Source: Cyanobacteria bacterium UBA3301 (lineage in GTDB: Bacteria > Cyanobacteriota > Vampirovibrionia > Gastranaerophilales > Gastranaerophilaceae). Taken from it: a DNA stretch of 64,000 nt. The position numbers and the translations under genes were made by a program. The stretch lies in contig DESZ01000025.1 in assembly GCA_002361485.1 (NCBI GenBank), positions 124,001 to 188,000 on the forward strand. Reading direction: 5' to 3'. Below the pieces are notes generated by a model, which worked only from the letters and a program-made list of their open reading frames with translations, had not been told where the DNA came from and ran no database searches. This document shows, in pieces, positions 44,480-53,391 of the stretch; the stretch's first letter is position 1; each line of letters starts with the position of its first letter.

Positions 44480-45166
44480 TTATTCTTTGATTTCCCTATC
44501 CCATTGGGCAAGAAAATATAAGCCCAATACAAAATATGTAAACCACATTAAAATAGTTGCAAAACAATGAGAACCGTTTAAATATGCGCCAATCCACATT
44601 ACGGTGCATAAGGCGTTTACGATTGTCCAAACATACCATTGCTCGATGCAGCGTTTGACGGTTAAAATGAATGCAATTATTGATAATACGGTTGTAGTTG
44701 AATCTATCAGCGGATTTTTGTCGTTATATTTTAATAAAATAAAGTATCCTACAGCTGATAAAACCAAAGCGCATAATAGATATATTATTCGTTCTTTATC
44801 GGATAATCTTGTTTTATAAATTACTTTTGTATCTTGTTTCATGTGGTTTTTCCATTTCGCAATTCCGACAAACTGCATAGGGAAATAATAGAGCATGTTC
44901 AAGCATAAATTCCCCCAAAAGCCGTTTTTAAATGAGATATATGAATAGCAAATGTTTGAAATCATACCGAACATATAGCAAGAAATTTTGCCTTTGCCTG
45001 CGGTTATAGTTGCGCAAATTCCGCAAATAGCAGAGATTAAAGCAACTGTTTTATCTTTCATATAGATTGAGATAAGAGCGATTAATATAATTTCTGCAGG
45101 AAAAATTATTCGCTCAATTTTTCCCCATCCTTTCAATTCACCTTTTATAAATTCGACTATATTCAT
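44480..45166 (-). CDS. pnuC: PnuC-type nicotinamide riboside transporter
   Basis: A 228-residue polytopic membrane protein of the PnuC family, which facilitates uptake of nicotinamide riboside or related vitamins. Segments typical of PnuC are visible: NICYSYISFKNGFWGNLCLN, MLYYFPMQFVGIAKWKNH, and a final helix pair ending VLGLYFLAQWDRE. Seven hydrophobic stretches can be counted. It begins one base after the aroH stop and is cotranscribed with it. PnuX/T paralogues for riboflavin or thiamin exist, and the vitamin cannot be fixed from sequence alone; no NadR or kinase gene is adjacent. Confidence 0.88.
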   Translation of the reverse strand: MNIVEFIKGELKGWGKIERIIFPAEIILIALISIYMKDKTVALISAICGICATITAGKGKISCYMFGMISNICYSYISFKNGFWGNLCLNMLYYFPMQFVGIAKWKNHMKQDTKVIYKTRLSDKERIIYLLCALVLSAVGYFILLKYNDKNPLIDSTTTVLSIIAFILTVKRCIEQWYVWTIVNALCTVMWIGAYLNGSHCFATILMWFTYFVLGLYFLAQWDREIKE

Positions 45167-45167
45167 T

Positions 45168-45518
45168 TTATTTTCTTAAATCTTTTGCGCCTTTCAAATA
45201 TACAAACTGCGGTTCAAAATCATTTTCGCAATTATAAACAACCAGAACCCGCAAACACATTTTTAAAGCATTAGGGACATCAAGTTCATGAAAACACATC
45301 ATAGCAACCTTATCCCAACCAAAGCCAATTCTGGCATATTTTGCGGGGAAGTCAGCATTCAAATCAGATGTTGTTGTAAAAATTACATGAGAAATTTTTT
45401 CCTTATCAATATCATTTGTTTTTACAAGTTCTGTCAATAATTCTAAAGTCGCTTGCTTTAGTGCTTCTTTTGAATTGTCATCAACTGTTATTGCTCCGCG
45501 AATACCTTTTGTAATCAT
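45168..45518 (-). CDS. aroH: Chorismate mutase, AroH type
   Basis: A 116-residue monofunctional chorismate mutase of the AroH fold, converting chorismate to prephenate for Phe and Tyr synthesis. Recognised by MITKGIRGAITVDDNSKE (active-site Arg), VIFTTTSDLNADFPAKYARI (family signature with the active-site residues FPA..AR), HELDVPNALKMCLRVLV and a C-terminal VYLKGAKDLRK, where the Arg-Gly/Lys contact lies. Length fits the 115-127-residue family. It is upstream of pnuC with a one-base gap; the two functions are not obviously linked. Confidence 0.94.
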   Translation of the reverse strand: MITKGIRGAITVDDNSKEALKQATLELLTELVKTNDIDKEKISHVIFTTTSDLNADFPAKYARIGFGWDKVAMMCFHELDVPNALKMCLRVLVVYNCENDFEPQFVYLKGAKDLRK

Positions 45519-45534
45519 TATTTCACCTTTATTG

Positions 45535-45585
45535 TCATTCAGAGCCGTCCTGATGAGATTCTTCGCTTTGCTCAGAATGACATTT
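45535..45585. repeat. Imperfect palindromic intergenic repeat
   Basis: TGTCATTCAGAG at the left and CTCAGAATGACA at the right form an imperfect inverted repeat in the 88-base gap between fmt and aroH. The GTCATTC...GAATGAC form is common among dispersed bacterial intergenic repeats. No other copy is in this window. Confidence 0.6.
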
Positions 45586-45606
45586 TAAAGGCGAAGAATC
45601 TTTTTA

Positions 45607-46515
45607 CTATTTTAATCCGTTATACCAATCAGAAGCAAGCATCTCGCCTTTGCCTTCAGGCTTTACTTTTAAAAGTCTTAAAAGCCCGTCAGAGCATGCA
45701 ATGTCAACTCCGTTTTTGGAATGTGAAACTATTTCGCCTGTTTTACCTGAACCTTCAATCGGCAAACTTTCTATAACTTTTATTATTTTTTCGTTCAATA
45801 TAAAATATGCACTCGGGCTTCTGCAAACTCCGCGAACCAAATTATGAATATCTTTGTTTGATTTGTTCCAATCGATTAAACATTCTTCTTTGGTAAGTTT
45901 AGGAGCCATACAAACTCCGTTTTCACATTGTTTTTCAGGTTTTAAAGTGCCGTTTTTTAATCCGATAAGTGTTTGTTCAATCATTTGAGGCGATTTTTCC
46001 CCGATTTCTTCCCACAATTGTTCGCAATTCATACTGTCTGATATCGGGATGACAAGTTTTTGGCAGATATCACCGCAATCAAGCCCTAATTCCGTTATCA
46101 TTGTGCAAATACCAGTTTCTTTATCGCCATTAATTATTGCTCTTTGAATAGGGTTTGCACCTCTGTATTTTGGCAACAATGAAGCATGAAGATTTATTGT
46201 TTCATATTTCGGAATGTCTAAAACTTCTTGCGATAAAATTTGTCCGAAAGCAAAAGTTACAAAGAAATCAGGCTCTAATTTTTTTAATTCTTCTTGAATA
46301 TCAGGTTCTTTTCTTATTGATTTCGGTTGAAATACGGGAATATTATGTTCAAGCGCATATTTTTTTATTGGAGAAGCTTGCAATTTGTGTCCTCTGCCTG
46401 CCGGTTTGTCAGGTTGAGTTACAACCGCAAGAACCTCTATATTATCTGAATTGTTCAAATAATCCAATGATTTTAAGCCGATATCAGGTGTTCCGAAAAA
46501 TACAATTTTTATCAT
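45607..46515 (-). CDS. fmt: Methionyl-tRNA formyltransferase
   Basis: Fmt formylates initiator Met-tRNA. The 302-residue protein has the N-terminal formyltransferase fold (IVFFGTPDIGLKSLDYL, VTQPDKPAGRGHKLQASPIK). The folate-site signature is LHASLLPKYRGANPIQRAII with Asn, His and the following GLDCGDI Asp. A C-terminal OB-like domain contains RGVCRSPSAYF. It starts inside the def stop codon (ATGA overlap), giving the classic def-fmt pair. Length is slightly below the E. coli enzyme (315). Confidence 0.96.
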   Translation of the reverse strand: MIKIVFFGTPDIGLKSLDYLNNSDNIEVLAVVTQPDKPAGRGHKLQASPIKKYALEHNIPVFQPKSIRKEPDIQEELKKLEPDFFVTFAFGQILSQEVLDIPKYETINLHASLLPKYRGANPIQRAIINGDKETGICTMITELGLDCGDICQKLVIPISDSMNCEQLWEEIGEKSPQMIEQTLIGLKNGTLKPEKQCENGVCMAPKLTKEECLIDWNKSNKDIHNLVRGVCRSPSAYFILNEKIIKVIESLPIEGSGKTGEIVSHSKNGVDIACSDGLLRLLKVKPEGKGEMLASDWYNGLK

Positions 46516-47066
46516 AATTGCGATTTCATTTCCTCTTCATCAATAAGTTTATCAGGGTCTATGCTTGGCAAATTGTATTTTTTCAATACTTCTTCCGCTT
46601 CAAACCTGTTTAGGCAGTGGTCTATAAATAAAATTCCGTCAAGGTGGTCGTTTTCATGCTGAATAGCTCGGGCTAAAAGGTTTCCGCCTTTAACTTCCAT
46701 AACAAACGGTTTTCCGTGTTCGTTTGTTGCCTTTACCATAATATCCTTGTATCTGACAACATCTGTGTATGCTTCAGGAAAACTTAAACACCCTTCGTTA
46801 CTTTTTATTGCACCGCTTTTTTTAATTATTTTAGGGTTTATAAACACCATAGGGTCTAACGGTTCTTCTTTTGTAGAAGCATCAATAACAAAAACTCTTA
46901 AATTAACGCCGATTTGCGGAGCTGCCAGCCCTACGCCGTTTTGAGCATACATAGTATCAAACAAATCCTGTACCAAATCCGTAATTTTGCGTGATACTTT
47001 ATGAACCTCTTTTGACGGTTCTCTTAATGACGGTGTTCCATAGTGCAAAACCTTCTTTATAGACAT
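46512..47066 (-). CDS. def: Peptide deformylase
   Basis: Def removes the N-formyl group from nascent proteins. The 184-residue protein has the three family motifs in order: GVGLAAPQIGV, EGCLSFPE (metal-binding Cys) and QHENDHLDGILFID (HExxH with the catalytic Glu). LRVFVIDAST and the C-terminal helix also fit type 1 deformylases. AAGGAAGG precedes the ATG. It overlaps fmt by four bases, so the pair is translationally coupled. Confidence 0.97.
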   Translation of the reverse strand: MSIKKVLHYGTPSLREPSKEVHKVSRKITDLVQDLFDTMYAQNGVGLAAPQIGVNLRVFVIDASTKEEPLDPMVFINPKIIKKSGAIKSNEGCLSFPEAYTDVVRYKDIMVKATNEHGKPFVMEVKGGNLLARAIQHENDHLDGILFIDHCLNRFEAEEVLKKYNLPSIDPDKLIDEEEMKSQL

Positions 47067-47165
47067 AAATAACCTTCCTTTGCTAATCTTTATATAAATA
47101 TGTTACTATAAATAGTACCCTGTTGCAATAAAATGTAATGAAACATGGTAATTCAAATTTAAATA

Positions 47166-47174
47166 TGTTATAAT
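47166..47174 (+). promoter_or_regulatory. Extended -10 promoter of the small TPR gene
   Basis: TGTTATAAT lies about 33 bases before the ATG at 47207, with a GGAGGG ribosome site between them. No clear -35 box is seen. Confidence 0.5.
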
Positions 47175-47206
47175 TAGTTCGGAGTTATGTTGGAGGGTAT
47201 CCGATT

Positions 47207-47704
47207 ATGAAAAAAATTTGGTTTACTTTAGGATTAGCATTAGTGCTTGGCTGTAATATCTTATATGCTGCGGAAGCAGGTAAGGATAAAGTTATTTCAG
47301 AAATCGGTTCATTGGTGAATGCACAAAAATATCAAATAGCATTGACAAAATGTAATGCGGCATTGCAAAAATATCCTCAAGAAGCATTTTTATATTATTG
47401 GCGCGGTTCTATCGAAAACTCGACAGGTAATCGTCAAGCAGCATTGGCAGATTTGAATAAATCAATTGTATTGGATGAAACAAATGCTAAGGCTTTTATT
47501 TTGCGAGGGATTGTAAAATCTGAATTAGGTGATAATGAAGGTGCATTGGAAGATATTAATAAAGCGATTGAGCTTGATTCAAATGATAGTGCGGCATATT
47601 CAATGAGAGCATGTATAAAACTTGATATGGGCGAATTTGATTCTGCTAATGAAGATTTAGACATGGCAAATAAACTTATGAACAGTAAACAAGAAGAAAA
47701 ATAG
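47207..47704 (+). CDS. Secreted TPR protein
   Basis: A 165-residue protein with a Sec signal peptide (residues 1-21: KKIWFTLGLALVLG, then NILYAAEA). A C in the hydrophobic region (LGCNIL) could also act as a lipobox cysteine. Three tetratricopeptide repeats follow: AFLYYWRGSIENSTGNRQAA, KAFILRGIVKSELGDNEGAL and AAYSMRACIKLDMGEFDSA, each ending with a DINKAIELD-type helix. GGAGGG precedes the ATG and a strong terminator follows. It is probably a periplasmic or lipid-anchored adaptor; no specific partner can be named. Confidence 0.85.
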   Translation: MKKIWFTLGLALVLGCNILYAAEAGKDKVISEIGSLVNAQKYQIALTKCNAALQKYPQEAFLYYWRGSIENSTGNRQAALADLNKSIVLDETNAKAFILRGIVKSELGDNEGALEDINKAIELDSNDSAAYSMRACIKLDMGEFDSANEDLDMANKLMNSKQEEK

Positions 47705-47724
47705 TTATGTTTGCTTAAAAATAT

Positions 47725-47760
47725 AAAAAAATACCTTGCATAATTGCAAGGTATTTTTTT
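47725..47760. terminator. Rho-independent terminator between the TPR gene and fabI
   Basis: AAAAAATACCTTGCA and TGCAAGGTATTTTTT form a perfect stem around ATAAT, with A and T runs on both sides, so it can act for both convergent genes. Confidence 0.92.
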
Positions 47761-47774
47761 GAATAATTTTCAAA

Positions 47775-48584
47775 TTAAATTTCAAGATTGTCTGATAAAA
47801 TATCCATCTCTTGAGCTGAGGCATAAGCACTGTGGCATCCGCAATCAGCATAAATAACTTCTCCTGTCATACCTGATGATAAATCAGAAGCTAGGAATAA
47901 ACCTGCCTTACCGACATCTTCAAGTGCAACGTTTTTATTTAACGGAGAACGTGCAACTGCTGCTTTTAACATTTTTGAAAAACCGCCGATACCCATTGCT
48001 GCTAAAGTTTTAACAGGTCCTGCCGATAAGCAGTTTACTCTGACACCTTTAGCACCTAAATCAACGGCTAAAAATCTCATTGAAGATTCTAATGCGGCTT
48101 TTGCAACACCCATTACATTGTAGCCCGGAACAGATAAGATAGAACCCAAATATGTCATGGCAAATATTGAACCGCCTTCATTCATAATCGGTTCAGCATA
48201 TTTGCAAACCGTAACCAATGAATAAGCACTAATGCCTAATGCTAAATCCCAGCCTGCTTTTGAGGTATCAATAAATCTGCCTGTTAAATCTTCTTTGTTT
48301 GCAAAAGCAACGGCGTGAATAACGAAATCCAATTTGCCGTAAACTTTTTCGCATTCGTCAAAAACTTTTTTAACATCTTCTTCTTTAGTAACATCGCATT
48401 CCATAATAATTTTAGCGCCAAAATCTTCCGCTATCGGGCGAACACGTTTTTCCATAGCTTCATTAGCATAAGTAAAAGCTATTTCACCACCTGCGTCATG
48501 TATCTGTTTTGCAATACCGTATGCAATACCGTGAGTATTAGATACCCCAAAAATTAAACCTTTTTTACCTTTCATTAAATCCAT
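47775..48584 (-). CDS. fabI: Enoyl-[acyl-carrier-protein] reductase [NADH]
   Basis: FabI carries out the last reduction in each cycle of fatty acid elongation. The 269-residue SDR protein has the FabI-type cofactor site GVSNTHGIAYGIA (instead of TGxxxGIG), CDVTKEEDV, FVIHAVAFANKEDL and the catalytic Tyr-X6-Lys in GYNVMGVAKAALE. LSAGPVKTLAAMGIGGF is the substrate-binding loop. GGGAGA precedes the ATG at 48584. It stands alone with a divergent ung. The closeness to FabI rather than FabK/L/V is clear from the YX6K spacing. Confidence 0.96.
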   Translation of the reverse strand: MDLMKGKKGLIFGVSNTHGIAYGIAKQIHDAGGEIAFTYANEAMEKRVRPIAEDFGAKIIMECDVTKEEDVKKVFDECEKVYGKLDFVIHAVAFANKEDLTGRFIDTSKAGWDLALGISAYSLVTVCKYAEPIMNEGGSIFAMTYLGSILSVPGYNVMGVAKAALESSMRFLAVDLGAKGVRVNCLSAGPVKTLAAMGIGGFSKMLKAAVARSPLNKNVALEDVGKAGLFLASDLSSGMTGEVIYADCGCHSAYASAQEMDILSDNLEI

Positions 48585-48689
48585 TTTTATTTCTCCCTAA
48601 TATCTTCTTACCGACTTAATATACCAAAAACAAAATTTTAAATCAAATTTGCAAATTATATAGTATAATTGTTAAAAAAAGGGGTATTT

Positions 48690-49403
48690 ATGCAAACAAA
48701 AGGAATAATTTCTTATTCTTGGGAAAAAGGTTTAGGTCAAGATTTGTATGCATTGTTGAGAAATAAATATGAATTAATAGAACAACAACGCAAAGCAGGA
48801 GAATTAGTTTTGCCTGTCGAGGGTGAAAACAGCGGAATATACAATGCATTAAATTCTGTTGATTTTGATGATGTAAAAGTTCTTATTATCGGTCAGGATC
48901 CGTATCCAAATATTGAAGATGCGCATGGACTTGCATTTTCTAAAAAATCGGGTAAATGTCCTGCAAGTTTAAAAAATATTTTTGCAAAAATAAAGGAGGA
49001 AACAGGCATTGAAAATACAAATGCCAATCTTACCCATTGGGCGCAGCAGGGTGTTTTATTATTAAACAGGGCTTTAACATTTACCAAAACAGAAAGTCTT
49101 GCTAAACGTACAAAATTTTGGGCGCCTGTTGTGGATGGGATTATCGAAAAATTGTTAAATCGTAATACTCCGCTTGTTGTTATTTTATGGGGAAATCAAG
49201 CAAATGAAATTGAACAGTTTTGCAATACGAAAGATAATATTTTAATTCTCCGCTCTTCTCACCCGTCTAATATGGGTAATGCAAAAAATACTCCCATAAT
49301 GGATGGTAAAATCCCCGCATTTACTCAGGCAAAACTGTTTGGCAGATGTAACGAATTTTTAAAACAGAACGGGCTAAAACAAATAGATTGGTCAACTGAT
49401 TAA
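48690..49403 (+). CDS. ung: Uracil-DNA glycosylase, family 1
   Basis: Ung removes uracil from DNA. I start at the ATG of 48690 (MQTKGIISYSW), which follows AAAGGGG; a TATAAT box lies at 48664-48669. The 237-residue protein has the water-activating motif IGQDPYPNIEDAHGLAFS near residue 70, NRALTF, ILWGNQAN and the HPS motif (SSHPSNMG) near residue 192. The canonical GQDPYH is GQDPYP here and the HPSP loop is HPSN, a variation seen in several gut bacteria. The catalytic Asp and His are present, so activity is expected. Confidence 0.93.
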   Translation: MQTKGIISYSWEKGLGQDLYALLRNKYELIEQQRKAGELVLPVEGENSGIYNALNSVDFDDVKVLIIGQDPYPNIEDAHGLAFSKKSGKCPASLKNIFAKIKEETGIENTNANLTHWAQQGVLLLNRALTFTKTESLAKRTKFWAPVVDGIIEKLLNRNTPLVVILWGNQANEIEQFCNTKDNILILRSSHPSNMGNAKNTPIMDGKIPAFTQAKLFGRCNEFLKQNGLKQIDWSTD

Positions 49404-49454
49404 AATGCGCAAAAATTATTTTTTTTCGTTTTAATGATAATCAAGGAGAAAAAT

Positions 49455-49646
49455 ATGAAAATAACAAAACTTTTACCTCGTTGTATTGTCGGATATTCAA
49501 AGCATACCCCTCAGCGCGGTCAATACAAAGAATTATATTTTAATAACAGAAAACCTATGTTTCAAAATGATAATCAAGAAGATTTAAACTTGGTTCAAAA
49601 AATTAAACTCGGGTTGGAGCGCATAAAAAAACATTTTACAAAATAA
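49455..49646 (+). CDS. Small basic hypothetical protein (63 aa)
   Basis: A 63-residue protein from the ATG at 49455, which has an AAGGAG ribosome site seven bases upstream; an in-frame ATG at 49434 lies before that site. The sequence is polar and basic (KITKLLPRCIVGYSKHTPQR, then LYFNNRKPMF), with an amphipathic helix at the C-terminus (KIKLGLERIKKHF). There is no signal or membrane segment. It is 51 bases after ung, convergent with engB. Family not recognised. The ribosome site is the main evidence. Confidence 0.6.
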   Translation: MKITKLLPRCIVGYSKHTPQRGQYKELYFNNRKPMFQNDNQEDLNLVQKIKLGLERIKKHFTK

Positions 49647-49656
49647 ATTAATGCGG

Positions 49657-50220
49657 TTATTCTATTTCCGATAGAAATTTTAATATAGGTTCATTATATT
49701 TAAAACTTTCGGCGCTAAACGGAAAAACTTCACCGCCAAATTCGCGTTTAACATAATTTACTGCTTGAATAATTTTGTTGTGTGAAGAAATTTTATCGAC
49801 TTTAGTTACAATGGTTATTATCGGTAAATCATGTGCAATTACCCATTCGCGCATTTGATAGTCATTTTTTTGAATTTCGTGGCGCGAATCAATAAATTGA
49901 ACCAAGCATTTAATTTGTTCACGGTTTAGCAGGTATTCTTCCAAATTTTTCTGCCATTGGTTTTGGGTTTGTGCGGAGATTTTAGCGTACCCATAACCGG
50001 GTAAATCAGCTATCATAAACTTATCACTAAAATTAAAATAATTTATTAAACGCGTTTTCCCCGGGGTATTTGAGGTTTTTGCAAGCTTTTTTTGATTGGC
50101 AAGAGTGTTTATAAAAGAGGATTTCCCGACATTTGAACGACCCAGCAGCGGTATCTCAGGAAGATTTGATGCCGGACATTGGGAAAATTTTTCTGCACTT
50201 ATAACAAATTTTGCCTGCAT
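49657..50220 (-). CDS. engB: Ribosome biogenesis GTPase EngB/YsxC
   Basis: EngB (YihA/YsxC) is a small GTPase needed for large-subunit assembly. The 187-residue protein has the G1 loop GRSNVGKSSFIN near residue 28, G2 TPGKTRLINYF, G3 DLPGYGYAKI, and G4 TKVDK, with the family-specific CLVQFIDSRHEIQKND. Its ATG overlaps the stop of the preceding 83-residue gene (TAATG), so they are coupled. All nucleotide-binding residues are intact. Confidence 0.95.
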   Translation of the reverse strand: MQAKFVISAEKFSQCPASNLPEIPLLGRSNVGKSSFINTLANQKKLAKTSNTPGKTRLINYFNFSDKFMIADLPGYGYAKISAQTQNQWQKNLEEYLLNREQIKCLVQFIDSRHEIQKNDYQMREWVIAHDLPIITIVTKVDKISSHNKIIQAVNYVKREFGGEVFPFSAESFKYNEPILKFLSEIE

Positions 50221-50471
50221 TATTTATTGACCTTTTCTTTTTGTTCAAGCATTTTGCGTTTACGCATAACCATTTGGAGCAGATTGTACATCTTTCCGTT
50301 ATTAACAAGTGTTAATTGTGTTTTGCGATTTACAAAATCTATATGAAATGACGGCTCTTGGCCAAATATATTTCCTTCTATATTAACAATCTGGAATAAG
50401 CCTTCTTTTAATATACTTAAAGGCTCTTTTAAAAAAGTTTCAAATGTTTTTCTGATATCAAATTTTTTCAT
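50220..50471 (-). CDS. Small hypothetical protein coupled to engB (83 aa)
   Basis: An 83-residue protein whose stop overlaps the engB start. The N-terminus (KKFDIRKTFETFLKEPLSIL) is amphipathic. The middle has beta-strand character (FQIVNIEGNIFGQEPSFHID, RKTQLTLVNNGKMY) and the C-terminus is strongly basic (VMRKRKMLEQKEKVNK). The ribosome site before 50471 is weak. Coupling to engB suggests a link to ribosome assembly or RNA binding, but that is inference from position. Family not recognised. Confidence 0.6.
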   Translation of the reverse strand: MKKFDIRKTFETFLKEPLSILKEGLFQIVNIEGNIFGQEPSFHIDFVNRKTQLTLVNNGKMYNLLQMVMRKRKMLEQKEKVNK

Positions 50472-50511
50472 ATGATTAGAGATTAATATTATATTATTGT
50501 TATTATATATG

Positions 50512-50559
50512 CAAGAAAAAAGTTTGCAATAATATAATATCGCAAACTTTTTCTTTTTT
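50512..50559 (-). terminator. Rho-independent terminator of the 600-residue TPR gene
   Basis: AAGTTTGC and GCAAACTT arms, extended by AAGAAAAA/TTTTTCTT, flank an A/T-rich loop. On the minus strand it follows the TPR gene and ends in a T run; it also has T's on the plus side. Confidence 0.75.
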
Positions 50560-50575
50560 GAATATATATTTTAAG

Positions 50576-52378
50576 CTACATTTGTTGAGAGAATACTTGA
50601 ATTCTTTGTTCAACAGCTGCCTTATCAGAAGCGTTAGGTGCAAGTGATAAATATTGTTTATAGTATTTAACAGCGCCTTCATAGTTTCTTTCAGCTTCAT
50701 AAGCTTGAGCTTTCAACTTAGCAATTGACGGAGCATTGTGGTAGAAGTCGATTGCTCTGTTACAATATTCGATTGTTGAAGCATAATTGCCTTCCTTGTA
50801 TTGTCTTAAAGCAATTTCGAAGAATTCGTTAGACTTCATTTCGCACAAATCGATATAATGTAAACCGTTGAATGCAATCCTGTTATCAGGATCAGCCATC
50901 AAGACTTTTTGAAGAGCTTTTCTTGCAGTTCTGAATTGTTTATGCTGTACAAGAATTTCTGATAAATATAATTCATCATCAATACTGTTAGCAAAGTTTA
51001 TAGCATTTTCAAATGTATAAACCGCATCAGCTTCACGACCTAAAGATAAATAAGCTTCACCTTTAATAACAGTATCCATCAAGCTGTCTGAAGCTGATTG
51101 AATAATGTAGTTCAAATTGTCTTCTGTCAATTCAGGCTGGTGAATCAATTTAGCCAATTTGATTTTTGCCAAATGAAGTTTCAAATCATTAGGAGTTCTT
51201 TGAACTGCTTCATTTACATAGTCATAAGCCAAATATACGTCTTTGTTTGTTGTATAATCACGGCTGTCTGCAGTATCTTTAGCCATTTCATAGTATGTAT
51301 TAGCCAAACCGATAATTGCATCATTGTTATATGTACCGTCCCCTAACAATCTTGAATAGAATTCAAGAGCTTGTTGGTATTTTTTAGTTTCTAATGACAT
51401 ATTAGCAACTCTTAAGATACCTTCTTTAAAGTTAGGGTTCAAAATAATAGCTGTTTTTAATTCTTCCATTGCGAATTCGTGATCTGCACGGCGTTCGTAA
51501 ACACCTGCAAGGTTAACGTAAGGTCTGAAGTTTTCAGGTTTTACATATTTTGATTTCTTGAAAGAATTGATAGCAGCAGCTTGGTTACCTTGTTTCAAAT
51601 ATAATTCACCCTGCAAGTTCCATCCCGGAGATGATTGAGGGTTGATATGCAGTGAGTGGTTTAACCAAGTTAATGCTTTTGTATAATCACCGCGTCTTGC
51701 TTCAACTTGACCCATATGGTACATTGAAGTTGCGTTATGTGAGTTGCATTTGATTGATTGAAGGTAATATTTTTCTGCTTGATCTAAATCACCGTCAATC
51801 ATTGCTACGTTACCTAAATTATCATAAGCCGGAGCAAATTCCGGATTAATTTTTATTGCAGTTTTGAATAAATCTTGAGCATCTTTTTTGTTACCAAGTT
51901 TTAATGTAGCAACACCCATAGCGTTGTATGCTTGGTAATATGTGCTGTCTAAATCAACCGCTTTAACAAATTCTTGGATTGCAGCATTTGAAAGGTTTGT
52001 AATGTTTTTGATGTATTCAACGTCAGAAGATGTTTCACGCATCAAATAAACAAGACCTTGTGCATAGTGCAATTGAGGATTGTTCGGGTACTTCTTCAAT
52101 AATAAGTTGAGTTCAGATTGAGCCGGTGCTAATTTCCATTGTTTAGCAAAAGACATCAACTGAAGCGCTTTAGCTTCCAAATCATTAGGATTTTTTGTTA
52201 AAATCTCTTTCAATTTGGCATCAGCATCTTCATAATTGGTGTATTCAATCATTCTGCTTATGTCAACATAGTTCTTTGAGATTTGTGCTTTAATAGGTTG
52301 AGCTGCAAACGATTGAGGCGCAAAAAGAACACAAGATGTCAAAATCATTGAAGTTACTAATAATTTTTTACAATTCAT
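50576..52378 (-). CDS. Secreted multi-TPR protein (600 aa)
   Basis: A 600-residue protein with a Sec signal peptide (residues 1-25, KKLLVTSMILTSCVLFA then SFAA). A run of tetratricopeptide repeats fills most of the protein: for example YYQAYNAMGVATLKLGNKKD, APAYDNLGNVAMIDGDLDQA, ATSMYHMGQVEARRGDYTKA and SPGWNLQGELYLKQGNQAAA. At least ten repeats can be seen, with a break around 360-430. It should form a long superhelix in the periplasm. The cysteine in the signal region could allow lipid modification. It has its own promoter region opposite the xer gene and a terminator. Partner unknown. Confidence 0.88.
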   Translation of the reverse strand: MNCKKLLVTSMILTSCVLFAPQSFAAQPIKAQISKNYVDISRMIEYTNYEDADAKLKEILTKNPNDLEAKALQLMSFAKQWKLAPAQSELNLLLKKYPNNPQLHYAQGLVYLMRETSSDVEYIKNITNLSNAAIQEFVKAVDLDSTYYQAYNAMGVATLKLGNKKDAQDLFKTAIKINPEFAPAYDNLGNVAMIDGDLDQAEKYYLQSIKCNSHNATSMYHMGQVEARRGDYTKALTWLNHSLHINPQSSPGWNLQGELYLKQGNQAAAINSFKKSKYVKPENFRPYVNLAGVYERRADHEFAMEELKTAIILNPNFKEGILRVANMSLETKKYQQALEFYSRLLGDGTYNNDAIIGLANTYYEMAKDTADSRDYTTNKDVYLAYDYVNEAVQRTPNDLKLHLAKIKLAKLIHQPELTEDNLNYIIQSASDSLMDTVIKGEAYLSLGREADAVYTFENAINFANSIDDELYLSEILVQHKQFRTARKALQKVLMADPDNRIAFNGLHYIDLCEMKSNEFFEIALRQYKEGNYASTIEYCNRAIDFYHNAPSIAKLKAQAYEAERNYEGAVKYYKQYLSLAPNASDKAAVEQRIQVFSQQM

Positions 52379-52468
52379 TGTTTTCTCCTAACCTTCTAGC
52401 TTAATATATTCTAAATCTTATAAAAGTATTGTATAATAGTTATGTCAAAAATGCAATAGAGTATAAAT

Positions 52469-53383
52469 ATGGGATTAAATAAAAATTCAAAGCGCGATTT
52501 GGAAGATTTCAGGGGCTATATTTTGGTAGAAAAAAACTTCTCTGAGCATACGGCAAAAGCCTATTGCTCAGACGTTTTGGAGTATATAATATGGTTGGAT
52601 GAAATTGATTGTGCAGAGGCTGATTTTGCAAAAATTCGTGAATATTTACACTTTATGCAAAAATATAATTACAAAAAAACTACGGTAGCCCGAAAGATAG
52701 CAAGCATAAGGACTTTCTACAAATTTTTATTTCGCGAGAAAAAAATTGAGTCAAATCCTGCTGAAAATATAATTTCCCCCAAACGACCGAAATCGTTGCC
52801 AAAATTCCTCTCAAAGGAGGAGGTCGAGGATATACTCAATAATATAAACATAAGTACTCCTGCAGGATATCGCAATCGTGCAATTCTTGAATTGCTATGG
52901 GCAAGCGGAATGCGTGTTTCAGAATTAAGCGGATTAAATTTTGGCAATTTAAACTTAGAAAATAATGAAATTACTGTCTTTGGTAAAGGCGCAAAGGAAA
53001 GAATAATTTTGATAACGGACAGAGCTAAGGGCTATTTGGAAAAATATATTGAACTTGCTCGTCCGCTGATAGCAAAAGGTTATACCCTTGAACCAATAAG
53101 TGATACAACACCGGTTTTTATAAATAAGACAGGTTATAGACTTCAAACCCGAATGATAAGAAATGTAATAAACGAAATTGTTGAAAAAATTCAACTTCCG
53201 AAAAAGGTTACGCCGCATATGTTTCGGCATAGTTTTGCAACGCATTTAATTGAAAACGGGGCGGATTTGAGGGTTGTGCAGGAGCTTTTGGGGCACGCAA
53301 GTATTTCTAATACACAAATTTACACCCACGTTTCTATGCAGCATATGAAGGAAGTGTATGAAGAAGCGCATCCGCGTGCATAA
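52469..53383 (+). CDS. xerC: Tyrosine recombinase XerC/XerD type
   Basis: A 304-residue tyrosine recombinase of the Xer type, which resolves chromosome dimers at dif. The N-terminal SAM-like domain (RGYILVEKNFSEHTAKAYCSD) is followed by the catalytic domain with all active residues: Arg in ASGMRVSELSGL, Lys in GKGAKERII, His-x-x-Arg in TPHMFRHSFATHL, His in LLGHASIS and the nucleophilic Tyr in TQIYTHVS. Length and gap-free motifs match chromosomal XerC/D rather than phage integrases. No attachment repeats or phage genes flank it. Choice between XerC and XerD is uncertain. Confidence 0.92.
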   Translation: MGLNKNSKRDLEDFRGYILVEKNFSEHTAKAYCSDVLEYIIWLDEIDCAEADFAKIREYLHFMQKYNYKKTTVARKIASIRTFYKFLFREKKIESNPAENIISPKRPKSLPKFLSKEEVEDILNNINISTPAGYRNRAILELLWASGMRVSELSGLNFGNLNLENNEITVFGKGAKERIILITDRAKGYLEKYIELARPLIAKGYTLEPISDTTPVFINKTGYRLQTRMIRNVINEIVEKIQLPKKVTPHMFRHSFATHLIENGADLRVVQELLGHASISNTQIYTHVSMQHMKEVYEEAHPRA

Positions 53384-53391
53384 TTTCTGAA

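Noticed and set aside
52469..53383. Phage or integrative element integrase
   Set aside because: The protein matches chromosomal XerC/D; there are no phage genes, attachment repeats or composition shift around it.
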